Shown here: piece by piece, positions 51,078 through 60,048 of the stretch
Numbering within the stretch: position 1 is the first letter of the stretch
Layout: each line of letters starts with the position of its first letter
Source: Bacillota bacterium
GTDB lineage: Bacteria; Bacillota; Clostridia; Lachnospirales; Lachnospiraceae
Direction: 5' to 3'
Length of the DNA: 64,000 nt
Assembly (NCBI GenBank): GCA_023421075.1
Contig: JAEZUM010000006.1
Span: 18,592 to 82,591 of the forward strand
Position numbers and translations under genes: made by a program
Notes under the pieces: model-generated
The model's input: only the letters and a program-made list of their open reading frames with translations
What the model was told of the DNA's origin: nothing
The model's database searches: none

Positions 51078-51830
51078 ATGAATATTGATATTAAAACAAT
51101 TGAAGATTTATCGCTAAATGCCTGGCCGTCTCATCAAATGGAGCTTTATGACGGATGGATTCTTCGATTTTCTCACTTTTACACACATAGAACGAACAGT
51201 GTGGAGCAATTCGGTAGTTCAATACTTCCCTGGCGGGAGAAAATACCGTATTGTGAAGCTGCTTATAAGCGATGGGGTACCCCGACAATATTTAAGATCA
51301 GTCCGCTGGTTTCAAAAGATTTTGATTATATGTTGGAAAATAGGAATTATGAAATACAGCATATGACGGATGTCATGATCCTTGATTTGGACAGGGCTAA
51401 GCTAGACACGCCGACCGATGAAGTGATTGTCAGTCAGACAATCGGCAGAGATTGGATCGACAGCTTGTTTGCATTAAAGGGGAGCACCAATCCTACTCAT
51501 AAAGCAATTGTCCCTACGATGTATGCCGCGATTGCAAAGGAAACCATATGCGTCTCAATATGGAGACGGGGAGTTATCATCGGTACAGGCCTTGGAATCC
51601 TTGACCGTGACTATGTTGGTGTGTATGCAATCCATGTCAGGGAGGATTATCGTAATCAGGGATTAGCCAGATCGCTATGCACGTGCATATTAAAGGAAGG
51701 AATGAAGAAAGGCGCTAGCAAAGCTTATCTGCAGGTGGTGGACGGAAATATACCTGCAGTTCATCTTTATGAATCCTTGGGATTTACCAATTTCTATACG
51801 TATTGGTTTCGTGTGTGTAACAGTAATTAA
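51078..51830 (+). CDS. GNAT family N-acetyltransferase
   Basis: The 250-residue protein has a C-terminal GNAT domain: VGVYAIHVREDYRNQGLARSLCTCILKEGMKKGASKAYLQV with the acetyl-CoA-binding R-x2-G-x-A loop (RNQGLA) and the NIPAVHLYESLGF segment. The N-terminal 120 residues (LNAWPSHQMELYDGWILRFS, then TNSVEQFG) match a recurring GNAT subgroup whose substrates are unknown. The ribosome site before the ATG is weak. It is convergent with the L,D-transpeptidase, only 15 bases apart. Confidence 0.9.
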   Translation: MNIDIKTIEDLSLNAWPSHQMELYDGWILRFSHFYTHRTNSVEQFGSSILPWREKIPYCEAAYKRWGTPTIFKISPLVSKDFDYMLENRNYEIQHMTDVMILDLDRAKLDTPTDEVIVSQTIGRDWIDSLFALKGSTNPTHKAIVPTMYAAIAKETICVSIWRRGVIIGTGLGILDRDYVGVYAIHVREDYRNQGLARSLCTCILKEGMKKGASKAYLQVVDGNIPAVHLYESLGFTNFYTYWFRVCNSN

Positions 51831-51845
51831 GGACGTTATTGTAAA

Positions 51846-53240
51846 TTACTCCTCATATATTATAACCGGAGTTCCCTCCTCAATGTATTTAAAAATTGTT
51901 TTCACTAGATAGAACGGTGCATTTACACATCCATGGCTGCCTCTTGTAAGATAGATTTCACCCCCAAAGCGGTGTCTCCATGTGGCATCATGAAGCCCGA
52001 TGTTCCCGAAGAAGGGGATCCAGTAGGTTACCTTCGCTTCATAATCTGCACCGGTTAAGGTTGCATTCTTCTGTTTATAATTGACCATGTAGGCTCCCAG
52101 TACGGTAGCGTTACCCCTGTTTGGATTTCCTGTTACCACGGCTCCTTGAGTTATCAAAGTTCCATCCTTATAGAACCATAGATGCTGCCTTGTGATATTA
52201 ATTTCTATATAGGTGCTTCCTATTTCATTTCCTTCTCTGGAAAAGGCTTTTTGCAGATAGATTGGTTCCTTTTCGATCACCTCAGCTTGATTGATGTTCT
52301 TATACAATGCTTGAGTCTCAGCATTTTGGTCTATCTTCCACCCATAAAGTCCGCCTTGTAATTCTACTGTCTTACCGGTGGAGGTTTGAAATTCTCGTTT
52401 GATCCCCACCGTATCGTATTTTTTACCCAGAGCACGGATGTAGTTTCTAATATCTTCTTTGCTGATCGTCACGTCTAAATTCTCATCAACACGAAGCCAC
52501 TGATGAAGTAGTGTTCCGTTCAACTGTTCCGAGGCATTTCCAAAACGATAGATTATCTTGGCAGATACATATTGATTTAATCGGTTTTTTGTTATTAAGG
52601 TTTTCTTTGAACCTACCTTATATATTGGCTCTTCGTAGCAATGTGTTAAACTTAAGTCTAAATTGCGTCTTCCCTCCGAAATATATTGATTCACTATATT
52701 TGTAAAACGAGTTTTATTGATTTTATTTCCGTCTATCTCCTTAACGATTTTATAAGAGCCATTTGTATATATGAAATCTACATTGCGGGGTTCCGTAAAT
52801 TTTTTGTTCAGACATTTTAATTGGTTGATTTTATTATCTAATACTGCGCGATCATATTGAAATAACTCCTTTATATAGAAACGGTTGTTTCTCCATAGAG
52901 AGCCGATCCATAGAAAGGGATTTTGCAAATGCTTTGCTTGGGATATAATACTGGCATTGTTATGCCGCAGATTGATATCCTGATTGGTTATTACTTCTGT
53001 TTCTCCGTCCCGCTCTATCAACTTCAGCTCGTAATTCCTGATATAATCATTTATGATATCGGATAGCTTGTCGTAATTCTTCAGTGATACATTCATGCCG
53101 TTTATTTCAGTATGCAGGAAGAAATGGTTAAAAAAATACATTGAGATTAGTAAATAGATGCTTAGGAAGGAGGTTGCTATTATGATAAGGTTTCGTTTTA
53201 TTTTTCTTTTACTAAACATCATGATTTTGATCTGCTTCAT
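51846..53240 (-). CDS. L,D-transpeptidase with peptidoglycan-binding region (YkuD family)
   Basis: The 464-residue protein has one N-terminal membrane segment (NLIIIATSFLSIYLLISMYFF), two PG_binding_4-like regions (HTEINGMNVSLKNYDKLSDIINDY and the following 200 residues), and a C-terminal YkuD domain with the catalytic motif TRGSHGCVNAPFYLVK. It would crosslink peptidoglycan stems through 3-3 bonds outside the membrane. The substrate-loop WIPFFGNIGLHDATWRHRFGG is typical. GAAGG lies 9 bases before the ATG. Confidence 0.93.
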   Translation of the reverse strand: MKQIKIMMFSKRKIKRNLIIIATSFLSIYLLISMYFFNHFFLHTEINGMNVSLKNYDKLSDIINDYIRNYELKLIERDGETEVITNQDINLRHNNASIISQAKHLQNPFLWIGSLWRNNRFYIKELFQYDRAVLDNKINQLKCLNKKFTEPRNVDFIYTNGSYKIVKEIDGNKINKTRFTNIVNQYISEGRRNLDLSLTHCYEEPIYKVGSKKTLITKNRLNQYVSAKIIYRFGNASEQLNGTLLHQWLRVDENLDVTISKEDIRNYIRALGKKYDTVGIKREFQTSTGKTVELQGGLYGWKIDQNAETQALYKNINQAEVIEKEPIYLQKAFSREGNEIGSTYIEINITRQHLWFYKDGTLITQGAVVTGNPNRGNATVLGAYMVNYKQKNATLTGADYEAKVTYWIPFFGNIGLHDATWRHRFGGEIYLTRGSHGCVNAPFYLVKTIFKYIEEGTPVIIYEE

Positions 53241-53263
53241 ATCATTGTACCTTCTATGACAAA

Positions 53264-53452
53264 ATGATAATCACAGCACTATATGCTTGTGTTTCGTATT
53301 TTAAAACCGGTTCTGCAAATTGTGATAAACTGATCCGAAGCATGATAGGAATGGCCATAAAGATCGGTATCAATACGTCATACATAAAAGTGACTGCGGC
53401 GGATGGCTCTGCAAAAATTTATAAAGTGCAGATAACCAGAAAAGCAAAATAA
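53264..53452 (+). pseudogene. Possible remnant of a cadherin-like beta-sandwich domain
   Basis: A 62-codon frame has no ribosome site. Its last 25 residues (TSYIKVTAADGSAKIYKVQI) resemble the closing strand of cadherin-like beta-sandwich domains (pattern IKVTAxDGxxKxYxVxVTR), common in large clostridial surface proteins. The upstream part shows no match. It may be the end of a lost surface-protein gene, or chance. Evidence is weak. Confidence 0.35.
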
Positions 53453-53587
53453 CCTATCTTTTCAAATGGTGCTTTGCACATCCAAAATGATACGGAATAC
53501 ATTATCAATGTATGATAGGGATACGAGGCATGCAAGGATGTTGTAAAGTTTGTTATAAAATTTCTGGTGATACAAATTCTGTAAACC

Positions 53588-53615
53588 TTGAATAATTACA
53601 AAACTATGCTATAAT
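53588..53615 (+). promoter_or_regulatory. Promoter of the ABC-F leader
   Basis: TTGAAT at 53588-53593 and TATAAT at 53610-53615 are spaced by 16 bases. Transcription would start near 53622, giving a leader of about 550 bases before the ABC-F gene. Early in the leader a perfect hairpin ATCATGAAC-N9-GTTCATGAT lies at 53691-53717. Confidence 0.65.
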
Positions 53616-53752
53616 AAAGCGTAGTGAACATAATGCGAGAATAACAATCGCATAGCAAGCTTGCTTTTATTGATGTGATCGGAGCAAACGATCATGAACA
53701 AGCTTTAGGTTCATGATATAATAATTAAAATAAGTAAGAAAGGAACGATTCT

Positions 53753-53854
53753 GTGAATACTACAATCAAAATTATGGCTGTGAAGCTTATCTCCGCGCAA
53801 AGACTACAATTAAAAAAAGTCGGCTATGCTTTGCTCGGAGGTTTCATTTCTTAA
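53753..53854 (+). CDS. 33-residue upstream leader peptide of the ABC-F gene
   Basis: A GTG start at 53753 has AGAAAGGA 8 bases upstream and opens a 33-codon frame ending at TAA 53852-53854. The product is basic and has the run QRLQLKKVGYALLGG before its last residues. A short, well-initiated frame ahead of two terminator hairpins and an ABC-F gene is the layout of ribosome-mediated attenuators of antibiotic-resistance ABC-F and Erm genes. Drug-stalled ribosomes on this frame would prevent terminator formation. The peptide has no expected function as such. Confidence 0.7.
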   Translation: MNTTIKIMAVKLISAQRLQLKKVGYALLGGFIS

Positions 53855-53861
53855 AATAGTT

Positions 53862-54011
53862 GATGCCAAATAATATTCGATTTTTCTCCTGAAGATTATC
53901 AAGAGGATTATTAGCGTACGTTTTTTTGGCATCCTGGTTTAAGAAGTAGTGATCAGGATTGCTTTTATGGATAATAACTGCAGCGGCATAGGCCTGTCTG
54001 CAGTTTTTTTT
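53862..54011 (+). terminator. Attenuator region 1 of the ABC-F leader
   Basis: GATGCCAAA (53862-53870) pairs with TTTGGCATC (53925-53933), a long-range stem that starts 8 bases after the leader-peptide stop. A strong intrinsic terminator follows with arms AACTGCAG (53976-53983) and CTGCAGTT (53998-54005) and eight T bases to 54011. The arrangement fits transcription attenuation coupled to leader translation. Confidence 0.75.
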
Positions 54012-54082
54012 ATGCATGGTTCATTATAGAATTCCTCTAATATAGTTAAGGAGCTATTTGGGGAGTATACGAATTATGAGAA

Positions 54083-54122
54083 TGCCGGACAGGTGACGCT
54101 GCTAACCTGATCCGGCGTTTTT
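54083..54122 (+). terminator. Attenuator region 2 of the ABC-F leader
   Basis: A second terminator-like hairpin has outer arms GCCGGA (54084-54089) and TCCGGC (54111-54116), inner arms AGGT and ACCT, and a TTTTT run at 54118-54122. It lies 52 bases before the ABC-F start. Two terminators in one leader suggest tight basal repression. Confidence 0.75.
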
Positions 54123-54174
54123 GCGCATTTAGCCGACGGAACATTATGAAGGTTAATAGAAAGGAAAGATAGAT

Positions 54175-56073
54175 ATGATTTATCAAATCAATAACGGAAC
54201 AGTAAAATATGCAGCAGATATTATACTTGACCATATTAATTTTGAAATAAGAAACAATGAGAAAATTGCAGTTGTTGGTCGCAATGGCTGTGGAAAGACT
54301 ACTTTATTCAAGCTGATTACCGGAATGCTTGAATTAGATAATCCGGACAGTGAGGAAGACAGCTGGATCAGTAGGGCCGGGAATACAACCATTGGTTTTT
54401 TGCAGCAGATCAGCTTTGAGAATGAAAACCGAACGGCAGAGGAAGAGCTGCTGACGGCATATGCAAAGGTGCTTGCATGGAGGGAGAAGCTGGAACAGCT
54501 TTGTATTCGGATGGAAACGGACCCTTCTGAGGAGGTATTAGAGGCTTATTCAAAGACACTGATGCTCTTTGAGCACGCAGGAGGATATACCTATCAGTCT
54601 GAGATGGAAACTATTGTTACAAAGTTTGGATTTCGTATAACGGATCTGAAACGACCGATCCAAAGTTTTTCCGGAGGGCAGCGAACCAAGCTGGCATTCA
54701 TTCGTCTTCTGTTAAGTAAACCGGATGTTCTTCTTCTGGATGAACCAACCAATCATCTTGACATGCCTACCATTGAATGGTTGGAAGGCTACTTGAAGCA
54801 ATATCCCAAATCAGTCGTTATTATATCCCATGACAGAATGTTCCTCGACCGAATTGCGGATGTTACTTATGAAATCGAGCATAGAAGGATGACAAGGTAT
54901 CAAGGGAATTATTCTTCCTTTGTGAAGCAAAAGCGCATCAACTGGGATAAACAACAGAAGGATTACTTATTACAACAGAAGGAAATCATGAGGCTTATGA
55001 CACTAATTGAGAAGTATAAGCATCATCCGACCAAGGTCGCGATGACAAAGTCCAAACTGAAGCAGATAGAGCATATGGATATCATCGACGCTCCGGAAAA
55101 ATACGATCTAAAGTCCTTTCATGCAGAATTTAGTCCTAAGAGGGCAGGAGGGCAGGATGTTCTTAAGGTAAATCATCTGGTCATCGGCTATGATAAGCCC
55201 TTATGTCAGGTTGATTTTGAACTCAAGAAGGGTCAGAAGCTTGCTGTAATCGGCGAAAATGGAATTGGAAAATCAACACTCCTAAAAACCCTGGTGAAAC
55301 AGGTGGAACAGCTGGAAGGATCGTTTTCCTACGGATTTCAGATTGATATAGGGTATTTTGATCAGCAACTTGCTCAGCATGAAAATGATAGAACGGTACT
55401 GGAGGACTTTTGCGAAGGCTTTCCGGATATGCTTTTATCGGAGGCACGTTCTGCACTGGGTTGCTTCTTGTTCGGTCAGGATACGGTGTATAAAAAGGTT
55501 AGTCAACTCTCCGGTGGGGAAAAGGTTCGCTTGAGTCTTGCTAAAATTTTGAGGAAAAGACCGAACCTGCTAATCCTGGATGAACCGACGAATCATATGG
55601 ACATTGTCGGCAAGGAAGCCTTGGAGACAATGCTTATAAATTATGAAGGTACCGTTCTCTTTGTCTCGCATGATCGGTATTTCGTTCAAAAGATAGCAGA
55701 TTCCCTACTTGTGTTTGAACAGGGCGAGGTGAGTTATTATCCCTTTGGATATCAGGAATATGCGGAAAGATCGATTGCTTATGAGGAGATAGAGGTTCCT
55801 GGTCAGATTGTGCATCAGACATACGGGTCTGCCGTATCGAGGAAAGGGGATTGGGACAGAAAGACTCAGAATAAAAATGATCAAACAAGGATGAAGCTTG
55901 AGAGGTTGGTAGATGAAGCAGAACGGGAGATACAAACAATAAAAGGATGGATGGAGAGCCCGGACATAGCCTGTGATTATGTAAAACTGAATGAGCTGAA
56001 TGATCTGCTCTCGAAGGAAGAATGCAGATTGGAAGAATACCTTGAGCAATATGTGAGTTATCAGGTAAATTAG
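54175..56073 (+). CDS. ABC-F family ATP-binding cassette protein
   Basis: The 632-residue protein has two ABC domains and no membrane segment. Domain 1 has GRNGCGKTT, SGGQRTKLAF and LLLDEPTNHLDMPT; domain 2 has GENGIGKST, SGGEKVRLSL and LILDEPTNHMDIVG. Between them is the charged inter-domain linker (WDKQQKDYLLQQKEIMRLM... SKLKQIEHM) that reaches the ribosomal P/A sites in this family, and a helical C-terminal tail (TRMKLERLVDEAEREIQTIKGWM). The linker type does not identify a drug class for me. GAAAGGAAAG precedes the ATG. The attenuated leader favours an antibiotic-resistance or ribosome-rescue role over housekeeping. Confidence 0.93.
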   Translation: MIYQINNGTVKYAADIILDHINFEIRNNEKIAVVGRNGCGKTTLFKLITGMLELDNPDSEEDSWISRAGNTTIGFLQQISFENENRTAEEELLTAYAKVLAWREKLEQLCIRMETDPSEEVLEAYSKTLMLFEHAGGYTYQSEMETIVTKFGFRITDLKRPIQSFSGGQRTKLAFIRLLLSKPDVLLLDEPTNHLDMPTIEWLEGYLKQYPKSVVIISHDRMFLDRIADVTYEIEHRRMTRYQGNYSSFVKQKRINWDKQQKDYLLQQKEIMRLMTLIEKYKHHPTKVAMTKSKLKQIEHMDIIDAPEKYDLKSFHAEFSPKRAGGQDVLKVNHLVIGYDKPLCQVDFELKKGQKLAVIGENGIGKSTLLKTLVKQVEQLEGSFSYGFQIDIGYFDQQLAQHENDRTVLEDFCEGFPDMLLSEARSALGCFLFGQDTVYKKVSQLSGGEKVRLSLAKILRKRPNLLILDEPTNHMDIVGKEALETMLINYEGTVLFVSHDRYFVQKIADSLLVFEQGEVSYYPFGYQEYAERSIAYEEIEVPGQIVHQTYGSAVSRKGDWDRKTQNKNDQTRMKLERLVDEAEREIQTIKGWMESPDIACDYVKLNELNDLLSKEECRLEEYLEQYVSYQVN

Positions 56074-56138
56074 ACTAACCTACAATAAGTATAATATGAT
56101 AATTTTACAGATGAATTAATATAAATCAAATGTGGAAA

Positions 56139-56179
56139 TGAAAGACTTGCCATCTACTATGACAGGTCTTTCATTTTTT
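56139..56179 (+). terminator. Terminator after the ABC-F gene
   Basis: Arms TGAAAGACTTG (56139-56149) and CAGGTCTTTCA (56163-56173), with one G-U pair, are followed by TTTTTT. Confidence 0.88.
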
Positions 56180-56265
56180 GTATTCAAAGTGATTACTAAT
56201 TAAATTAGCAATAAGGTGGATTAAACTTGAAAATTATGCACTATTTTCATTAACACTAATATCCA

Positions 56266-56294
56266 TTGACTCAACAATGTCTAATATGTATAAT
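56266..56294 (+). promoter_or_regulatory. Promoter of the sdaAB-remnant/sstT unit
   Basis: TTGACT at 56266-56271 and TATAAT at 56289-56294 are 17 bases apart. The start would be near 56301, about 100 bases before the short frame at 56402. Nothing else was found between 56180 and 56401. Confidence 0.7.
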
Positions 56295-56401
56295 ATAAAA
56301 CGAATTAAAGATATAATATAGTGCAATATAACAATTTAACAAATGATAATCATTACATACTATTAGATAATATTACTAAATAATAACAAAGGAGTCGTTT
56401 T

Positions 56402-56497
56402 ATGCTTGGGGTTTTTGATATGATTGGACCAATTATGAATGGCCCATCTTATAAGGCTCTAGGTATGGATACAGAGGATAAGCGATTAAAATATTGA
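56402..56497 (+). pseudogene. Truncated frame resembling the N-terminus of L-serine dehydratase beta subunit (SdaAB)
   Basis: A 31-codon frame with an excellent ribosome site (AAAGGAG, 7 bases upstream) begins MLGVFDMIGPIMNGPS, close to the start of SdaAB proteins (GVFDIIGPIMIGPSSSHT). After residue 16 the resemblance stops and the frame ends at TGA 56495-56497. It lies directly upstream of a serine/threonine symporter gene, where a serine-degradation gene would make sense. It therefore looks like an internally deleted sdaAB whose start region survives, possibly kept as a leader peptide. Confidence 0.65.
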
Positions 56498-56533
56498 CAA
56501 TTCAATCAACAGATAGAAAGTGGAGGAACAGCA

Positions 56534-57751
56534 TTGAAAGCATGGAATAAATTAGGCTTAATTCAAAGGATTTTAATTGGTATGGGTATCGGTCTTATTT
56601 TGGGACTGATCGTACCTCAGTTTACCGTTATCGGTATGTTGGGTAACTTATTTGTTGGTGCCTTAAAAGCAGTAGCACCAATCTTGGTTTTTGTTCTGGT
56701 TATGTCCTCTCTTGCATCAGCAAAATCGGGAAGCAAGAGTAATATGAAAGGTGTTCTCCTGTTATATGCATTGGGAACTCTTGCTTCTGCATTAATCGCA
56801 GTTACAGTAAACACTCTTTATCCGGTCACAATCGCATTAAGTTCGGATTTGCAGGTAACAGGAGTAGAGGTTACCTCCGGAATCGGTGATGTAATTAAGA
56901 CTCTCCTGATGAATTTAGTATCCAATCCGGTTACAGCACTTTCGAGCGCAAATTATATCGGTATCTTGACCTGGGCTGTTATTTTCGGTATCGCATTAAA
57001 ATATTCTTCTGAAGCAACGAAAAAGGGATTATCCGATATCTCAGATGCAGTCTCTAAGGTTGTGAAATGGGTAATCAATTGTGCTCCATTTGGTATTCTT
57101 GGTCTGGTATTTACAACAGTCTCCGAAACAGGTATTGAAGGCTTTGCCACCTATGGAAAGCTGCTGATTGTTCTGGTTAGCTGTATGCTCGGCGTTGCAT
57201 TAATCTTAAATCCACTTATTGTATTCCTGACAATCAGACAAAATCCATATCCGTTGGTATTTAAGTGCCTAAGAGAAAGTGCGATTACAGCATTTTTTAC
57301 CAGAAGCTCCGCAGCAAATATACCGGTTAATATGGAGCTTTGCAAAAAGCTTGGATTAGATGAGGATAATTATTCCGTAAGTATACCGCTTGGTGCCACA
57401 GTTAATATGGCCGGTGCGGCAATAACAATTACGACGATGTCACTTGCAGCAGTGCATACGCTCGGGATCTCGGTTGATTTACCGACGATGTTGATACTGA
57501 GTGTTCTGGCCAGTGTAGCGGCTGCAGGTACATCCGGAGTTGCCGGTGGTTCCTTGATGCTAATACCTCTGGCTTGTAGCTTATTTGGAATATCAAATGA
57601 TATCGCTATGCAGGTTGTCGGAATTGGATTTATCATTGGTGTTGTTCAGGATTCCTGTGAAACGGCATTGAATTCCTCCACCGATGCATTATTTACTGCT
57701 GCAGCAGAATTCAGAATATGGAAGAAAAACGGAAAAGCACTTCCTTTCTAA
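56534..57751 (+). CDS. sstT: Serine/threonine:sodium symporter SstT
   Basis: SstT imports L-serine and L-threonine with sodium. The 405-residue protein is a DAACS-family (glutamate-transporter fold) member with about eight segments and re-entrant loops. Diagnostic segments are [73 protein letters not shown] and [23 protein letters not shown]. Translation starts at TTG 56534, with GGAGG 8 bases upstream. It may work with the tdh/kbl pathway of this genome in using imported threonine. Confidence 0.94.
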   Translation: MKAWNKLGLIQRILIGMGIGLILGLIVPQFTVIGMLGNLFVGALKAVAPILVFVLVMSSLASAKSGSKSNMKGVLLLYALGTLASALIAVTVNTLYPVTIALSSDLQVTGVEVTSGIGDVIKTLLMNLVSNPVTALSSANYIGILTWAVIFGIALKYSSEATKKGLSDISDAVSKVVKWVINCAPFGILGLVFTTVSETGIEGFATYGKLLIVLVSCMLGVALILNPLIVFLTIRQNPYPLVFKCLRESAITAFFTRSSAANIPVNMELCKKLGLDEDNYSVSIPLGATVNMAGAAITITTMSLAAVHTLGISVDLPTMLILSVLASVAAAGTSGVAGGSLMLIPLACSLFGISNDIAMQVVGIGFIIGVVQDSCETALNSSTDALFTAAAEFRIWKKNGKALPF

Positions 57752-57802
57752 GAACTTCATGATTGCAATAAGCACAAGAAAAGCAGTCTCTTGATAAGGT
57801 GA

Positions 57803-57840
57803 CCAGCCCTCCACGGCATTGTGGAGGGCTGGTTGCTTTA
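57803..57840 (+). terminator. Terminator after sstT
   Basis: A perfect 12-base-pair hairpin with arms CCAGCCCTCCAC and GTGGAGGGCTGG and a 6-base loop is followed by TTGCTTTA. Its arm core AGCCCTCCAC is close to the AGCCCGCCAC of the repeats at 60972 and 63873. Confidence 0.85.
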
Positions 57841-57975
57841 TTGAGGTTACATCATTTTCAGTCGTAAAACTTCTGTGTAAAGATATCGTAATTATTTGAA
57901 AAATATGTTAATATAGGAAATAAGTGTTATAAAGGTAATACTTCTATATAAAATGCGATAAGGTGGTAATGATTT

Positions 57976-58077
57976 ATGACGAAAGAGAAAGCTCATGTGA
58001 GTGTGATAATTAGAACAAAAACAAGAAATAAATTTTTATCCTACATAGCGACAGGAATGTGGGGTCGCATCATATGA
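57976..58077 (+). CDS. Small 33-residue ORF coupled to the GGDEF gene
   Basis: A 33-codon frame starts at ATG 57976 with AAGGTGG about 9 bases upstream and ends at TGA 58075-58077, overlapping the GGDEF start as ATGA. The product is basic (IIRTKTRNKFLSYIATG) and unlike any family I know. The GGDEF gene has only a weak ribosome site of its own, so translation of this frame could control that of the cyclase. It may be a leader rather than a functional peptide. Confidence 0.5.
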   Translation: MTKEKAHVSVIIRTKTRNKFLSYIATGMWGRII

Positions 58078-59915
58078 GAGGGAAGGTTACATCATATTTT
58101 CTTATATTTTCTATCCTCGTTATATCGGCAATAACGTTATTAATGATCAATCAACCAACGACGAAAAAAGTACCACAAGAAGAGGATGGAGTAGTAGATC
58201 TCAGTCAGTGGTCGTTTGAGGAAGATGGTATAGTTCGACTAGATGGAAATTGGTCATTCTATTTTAATCAATTTCTTACACACGAGGATTTTTTAAATGG
58301 GGTGGGGGTACAACCGGTATCGCTAAAGATTCCTAGTACTACAGCAAGCATGGAAGCAGTGAAACCCTTTCAGGAGAATAAATTTTACGGTACATTAAGA
58401 TTGGTAATTAAGTTACCTGAAAAAACACAGACCTTAGGGTTGATATCTGACATTGTTCTGACTTCCTATCGCTTGTATATTAATGGAACACCTTACAATG
58501 AGGTTGGTACCGTTGGTACAAGGAAAGAGGATAGTAAAGCATATTACAAAAAAATTGTATCGTATTTTGATCCGACAAGTAATCAAGTGGAGCTGATCTA
58601 TCATACATCGGATTTTATCGCGGGAGACTGCACGATTGTTGCACCCACAATTGGTTTGGCTTCTCAAATCTCCAATCAAGTTCAGGTTGGTATGGGAAGA
58701 GATTTATTTCTTTTTGGGATGCTATTAATTATGGGCATCTATCACTTTGGCCTATATATTATGAGAACAAAGAATCGCGCACCGCTATATTTTGGAATGT
58801 TTTGTATCCTATTTGCCCTTCGGATGCTTTTGGTTGGAGAAAGATTCTTGCCTAGTCACCTTGAAATTGATTTTTTAATCTATGGCAAAATCGCGTATAT
58901 TAGTGTTTTTATCGGCTTCCCAGCACTTTGTGGATTTTTATATCATACCCTGGAGGGACTTTTTGCTAAGTGGTTCATAAGGTGGAATATAGGGTTTGGA
59001 GTATTGTGTAGTATTTGTATACTGATATTGCCATATAAGTCCCTCAATACGGTTTTAATCGTTTATGCGGTATTTGGATTTGCTTCCCTATTTTATGCTC
59101 TTTTTTGTCTGATTAAGGGAGTGTTGAAGCGTTATCAATATGCCTTAACCGTATTATTAGGCTTTGCTTTTTTGGGGGTCACATTTATCAATGATTTTAT
59201 CTACCAGCTAAAGATGTCCAACACCCCATCTATGATACCGCTTGGTGCCGCTATTTTCATTTTTACACAAGCATATGCATTGTCAGCAAGATTCTCAAGT
59301 GCTTTTAAACAAGCAGAACAGCTCTCGACTGAGAATGACTTGATCATGTCCGAGCTTAAACTCGTGAACAGTAATCTTGAATCCTTGGTACAAGAGCGCA
59401 CCAAAGAGTTACAGGCTGCACTGAATGAGATGGAGGTATTATCAAAAACGGACTATTTGACAAGGCTTCCGAACCGAAGATTAACCCTGGAATGGATCAA
59501 TGATCTGATAGAACAGCAGAAGGATTTTTATATAGGAATTGCAGATTTGGATCATTTTAAGGCAATTAATGATCGCTACGGACATGTGAAGGGCGATGAT
59601 ATTTTAGTGCGAATATCTTCGATCCTTCAAAATAGTGTCACAAACTGTGGCTTTGTAGGGAGATGGGGAGGCGAAGAATTCGTCATCGTCTTAGAGTTAG
59701 ACAAGCTTGAAGCGATCCAAGAAAAAGCAGAGGAGATACGACAAGCGGTAGCAGATTATCGGCATGAGGATATTCATGAAGCAATAACACTCACCATGGG
59801 TTTATGCAAATACAATAGTGGAATGGACATCAATGTAATAATTGCAAAAGCAGACAAGGCCCTCTATGAAGGTAAGCAGATGGGAAGAAACCGGTGTAGG
59901 ATCGTTACCGAATAG
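58074..59915 (+). CDS. 7TM-DISM diguanylate cyclase (GGDEF)
   Basis: The 613-residue protein has an N-terminal membrane segment, an extracytoplasmic beta-sandwich (DISMED2-like, LDGNWSFYFNQFLT to about residue 205), seven membrane segments (about 215-400), a coiled coil, and a C-terminal GGDEF domain with RWGGEEF at residues 531-537. GGEEF is an active-site form that can make c-di-GMP. The upstream RxxD inhibitory site is not seen. The start at ATG 58074 overlaps the stop of the small ORF; an in-frame GTG at 58059 is possible. Its product is the ligand of both riboswitches in this window. Confidence 0.92.
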   Translation: MRGKVTSYFLIFSILVISAITLLMINQPTTKKVPQEEDGVVDLSQWSFEEDGIVRLDGNWSFYFNQFLTHEDFLNGVGVQPVSLKIPSTTASMEAVKPFQENKFYGTLRLVIKLPEKTQTLGLISDIVLTSYRLYINGTPYNEVGTVGTRKEDSKAYYKKIVSYFDPTSNQVELIYHTSDFIAGDCTIVAPTIGLASQISNQVQVGMGRDLFLFGMLLIMGIYHFGLYIMRTKNRAPLYFGMFCILFALRMLLVGERFLPSHLEIDFLIYGKIAYISVFIGFPALCGFLYHTLEGLFAKWFIRWNIGFGVLCSICILILPYKSLNTVLIVYAVFGFASLFYALFCLIKGVLKRYQYALTVLLGFAFLGVTFINDFIYQLKMSNTPSMIPLGAAIFIFTQAYALSARFSSAFKQAEQLSTENDLIMSELKLVNSNLESLVQERTKELQAALNEMEVLSKTDYLTRLPNRRLTLEWINDLIEQQKDFYIGIADLDHFKAINDRYGHVKGDDILVRISSILQNSVTNCGFVGRWGGEEFVIVLELDKLEAIQEKAEEIRQAVADYRHEDIHEAITLTMGLCKYNSGMDINVIIAKADKALYEGKQMGRNRCRIVTE

Positions 59916-60048
59916 TTTGATTACAATAGTTTTGCCCCATTATAGTGATAAGAACTTTTCGTTAGGATAAGGCTTTGTATGAAATAGAATAGTATAATTT
60001 GTGAAAAGAAATGAGTATAAGCAATTAATAATTCACAGGAGGTAACGA

